DNA of 15,626 bases from an uncultured Blautia sp. (lineage in GTDB: Bacteria; Bacillota; Clostridia; Lachnospirales; Lachnospiraceae), in assembly GCA_945872375.1 (NCBI GenBank), contig CAMBYR010000019.1, forward strand, positions 1 through 15,626, in the 5' to 3' direction. The position numbers were made by a program, and so were the translations under genes. Positions within the stretch are counted from its first letter, which is position 1. Each line of letters starts with the position of its first letter. This document shows, piece by piece, positions 14,411 through 15,626 of the stretch. The notes below the pieces were generated by a model. That model saw only the letters and a program-made list of their open reading frames with translations, made no database searches and was not told the DNA's origin.

Positions 14411-14917
14411 ATGGAAGATTTACTGAAAGTTGGAGTGATCACCACCACACACGGCGTGCGGGGGGAAGTGAAGGTATTTCCTACGACGGATGATGCGGAG
14501 CGGTTTCTGGATCTGGAATATGTTCTTCTGGATACAGGAAAAGAGCTGCGAAAACTGACCATTCAGAACGTAAAGTTTTTTAAGAATCTGGCGATTCTGA
14601 AATTTGAAGAAATCGATAACATCAATGACATTCAGATGTATAAAGGAAGGGATCTCTGGATTCCCAGAGAAGAGGGCCAGGAGCTGGGAGAAGACGAGTA
14701 TTATATTGCCGACCTTCTGGGAATGGAGGTTTACCTGGAAGATGGAAGCCGTTTCGGCACCTTGAAAGATGTGATGGAAACAGGCGCCAATGACGTATAT
14801 ATTGTTACAAGACCCGGCGGTGAGGAAGTGCTGCTTCCCGCCATCCACGAATGTATTCGGGAGATCTGCCCGGAAGAGAACCGCATGACTGTGCATCTGA
14901 TGAAAGGGCTTTTATAA
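14411..14917 (+). CDS. rimM: 16S rRNA processing protein RimM
   Basis: RimM assists maturation of the 30S head, binding ribosomal protein uS19 and the 3' domain of 16S rRNA. The 168-residue product has the N-terminal RimM domain with THGVRGEVKV (13-22), and a C-terminal PRC-barrel domain from about 95, starting EYYIADLLGMEVY, with the LLPAI segment at 141-145. Length is normal for the family. The ATG at 14411 has GGGAG (14401-14405) 5 bases upstream. Its TAA directly abuts the ATG of trmD with no gap, which suggests translational coupling. It lies just after a terminator-like hairpin, so its transcript level may be reduced compared with khpA. Confidence 0.96.
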   Translation: MEDLLKVGVITTTHGVRGEVKVFPTTDDAERFLDLEYVLLDTGKELRKLTIQNVKFFKNLAILKFEEIDNINDIQMYKGRDLWIPREEGQELGEDEYYIADLLGMEVYLEDGSRFGTLKDVMETGANDVYIVTRPGGEEVLLPAIHECIREICPEENRMTVHLMKGLL

Positions 14918-15626
14918 ATGAATTTTCATGTAATGACGCTGTTCCCCGAGATGATTCTTCAGGGAATGAACACCAGTATTATCGGGCGTGCCATGGCAAA
15001 AGGACTTTTGACCATTGAAGCAGTGAATATCCGGGATTTTGCCTTTAATAAGCATCAGAAGGTAGATGATTATCCCTATGGGGGCGGAGCAGGTATGCTG
15101 ATGCAGGCGGAGCCGGTATATCTGGCTTACGAATCCATTGTTCAGCGTATAGGAAAGAAACCCCGTGTGGTATTTCTGACTCCTCAGGGGCAGGTATTTC
15201 ATCAGAAGATGGCAAAGGAGCTGGCCAGGGAGGAGGACCTGGTATTCCTCTGCGGTCATTATGAGGGGATCGACGAGAGAGTACTGGAGGAGATCGTAAC
15301 AGACCCGGTGTCCATCGGAGATTATGTCCTGACAGGAGGAGAGCTTCCTGCCATGGTCATGATGGATTCCATTTCCAGAATGGTTCCCGGAGTTCTCAGC
15401 AATCAGGAATCCGGCGAGACGGAATCTTTTGCCGGAAGCCTGCTGGAATATCCTCAGTACAGCCGCCCGGAGGAATGGCATGGCAAAAAAGTCCCGGAGG
15501 TTCTGTTGTCCGGACATCACGCAAATATCGAAAAGTGGCGGAGAGAACAATCCATATACAGGACTGCGCTCTGGCGTCCTGACCTGTTAAAACATGCGGA
15601 TCTTTCCAATAAAGAATGGAACACGG
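14918..15626 (+). CDS. trmD: tRNA (guanine-37-N1)-methyltransferase TrmD, 3' end cut by the window
   Basis: TrmD methylates G37 next to the anticodon using S-adenosylmethionine, which prevents frameshifting. The first 236 residues are present, nearly the whole protein; the frame is still open at the right edge. Motifs seen include YGGGAGMLM (54-62), LCGHYEGIDERV (111-122) and SIGDYVLTGGELPAM (132-146), which form the trefoil-knot cofactor site. R154 (SISRMVPG) is also present. By my own alignment to the E. coli protein, the catalytic aspartate D169 (EDSFAEG) falls on glutamate here (TESFAGS); this rests on memory of the E. coli sequence. The ATG at 14918 follows the rimM stop at once, with AAGGG-type bases about 9 positions upstream. 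Confidence 0.96.
   Translation, partial: MNFHVMTLFPEMILQGMNTSIIGRAMAKGLLTIEAVNIRDFAFNKHQKVDDYPYGGGAGMLMQAEPVYLAYESIVQRIGKKPRVVFLTPQGQVFHQKMAKELAREEDLVFLCGHYEGIDERVLEEIVTDPVSIGDYVLTGGELPAMVMMDSISRMVPGVLSNQESGETESFAGSLLEYPQYSRPEEWHGKKVPEVLLSGHHANIEKWRREQSIYRTALWRPDLLKHADLSNKEWNT

Overview
The window looks like a chromosomal housekeeping region from a Gram-positive Clostridia, most likely a Lachnospiraceae member. This rests on moderate GC content, strong AGGAGG-type ribosome binding sites, TTGACA/TATAAT-type promoters, and protein sequences resembling that family. The gene order also matches the Firmicutes block plsX-rnc-smc-ftsY and ylxM-ffh-rpsP-khpA-rimM-trmD. The genus cannot be fixed from the sequence alone. 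Nearly all of the window is coding, and no gap between genes exceeds about 220 bases. I see no insertion sequences, CRISPR arrays, rRNA genes or tRNA genes.

Layout. (1) Bases 1-266 are the 3' end of a NUDIX hydrolase gene, closed by a hairpin terminator. (2) A promoter near 309-338 starts a five-gene unit on the + strand: plsX (phospholipid synthesis), rnc (RNase III), smc (chromosome condensation), ftsY (SRP receptor) and ilvA (threonine ammonia-lyase). It ends at a strong bidirectional terminator at 8016-8052. acpP, which often lies between plsX and rnc, is absent; a 95-base gap with a long-range hairpin takes its place. (3) A single minus-strand gene (8087-9196) encodes a DUF362 protein with two 4Fe-4S motifs. 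It has its own promoter and converges on ilvA. (4) A divergent promoter at 9290-9318 drives a two-gene unit. The first gene encodes a 638-residue protein with a ParB-like N-terminal segment and a BMP/PnrA-type solute-binding C-terminal domain, with no signal peptide. The second encodes a small calcineurin-like phosphoesterase. (5) A near-consensus promoter at 12028-12056, with a perfect inverted repeat over its -35 box, starts ylxM-ffh-rpsP-khpA-rimM-trmD. trmD runs off the right edge.

How the genes fit together. FtsY, YlxM and Ffh belong to the signal-recognition-particle pathway that targets membrane proteins. RpsP, RimM, TrmD, KhpA and RNase III serve ribosome assembly, tRNA modification and RNA metabolism. 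PlsX and SMC link to membrane growth and chromosome segregation. The block between ftsY and ylxM (about 5.3 kb: ilvA, DUF362, BMP-like, phosphoesterase) separates SRP genes that adjoin in Bacillus. It holds the least ordinary content: an apparently cytosolic ParB-like/BMP fusion paired with a phosphoesterase that has an altered metal-binding motif.
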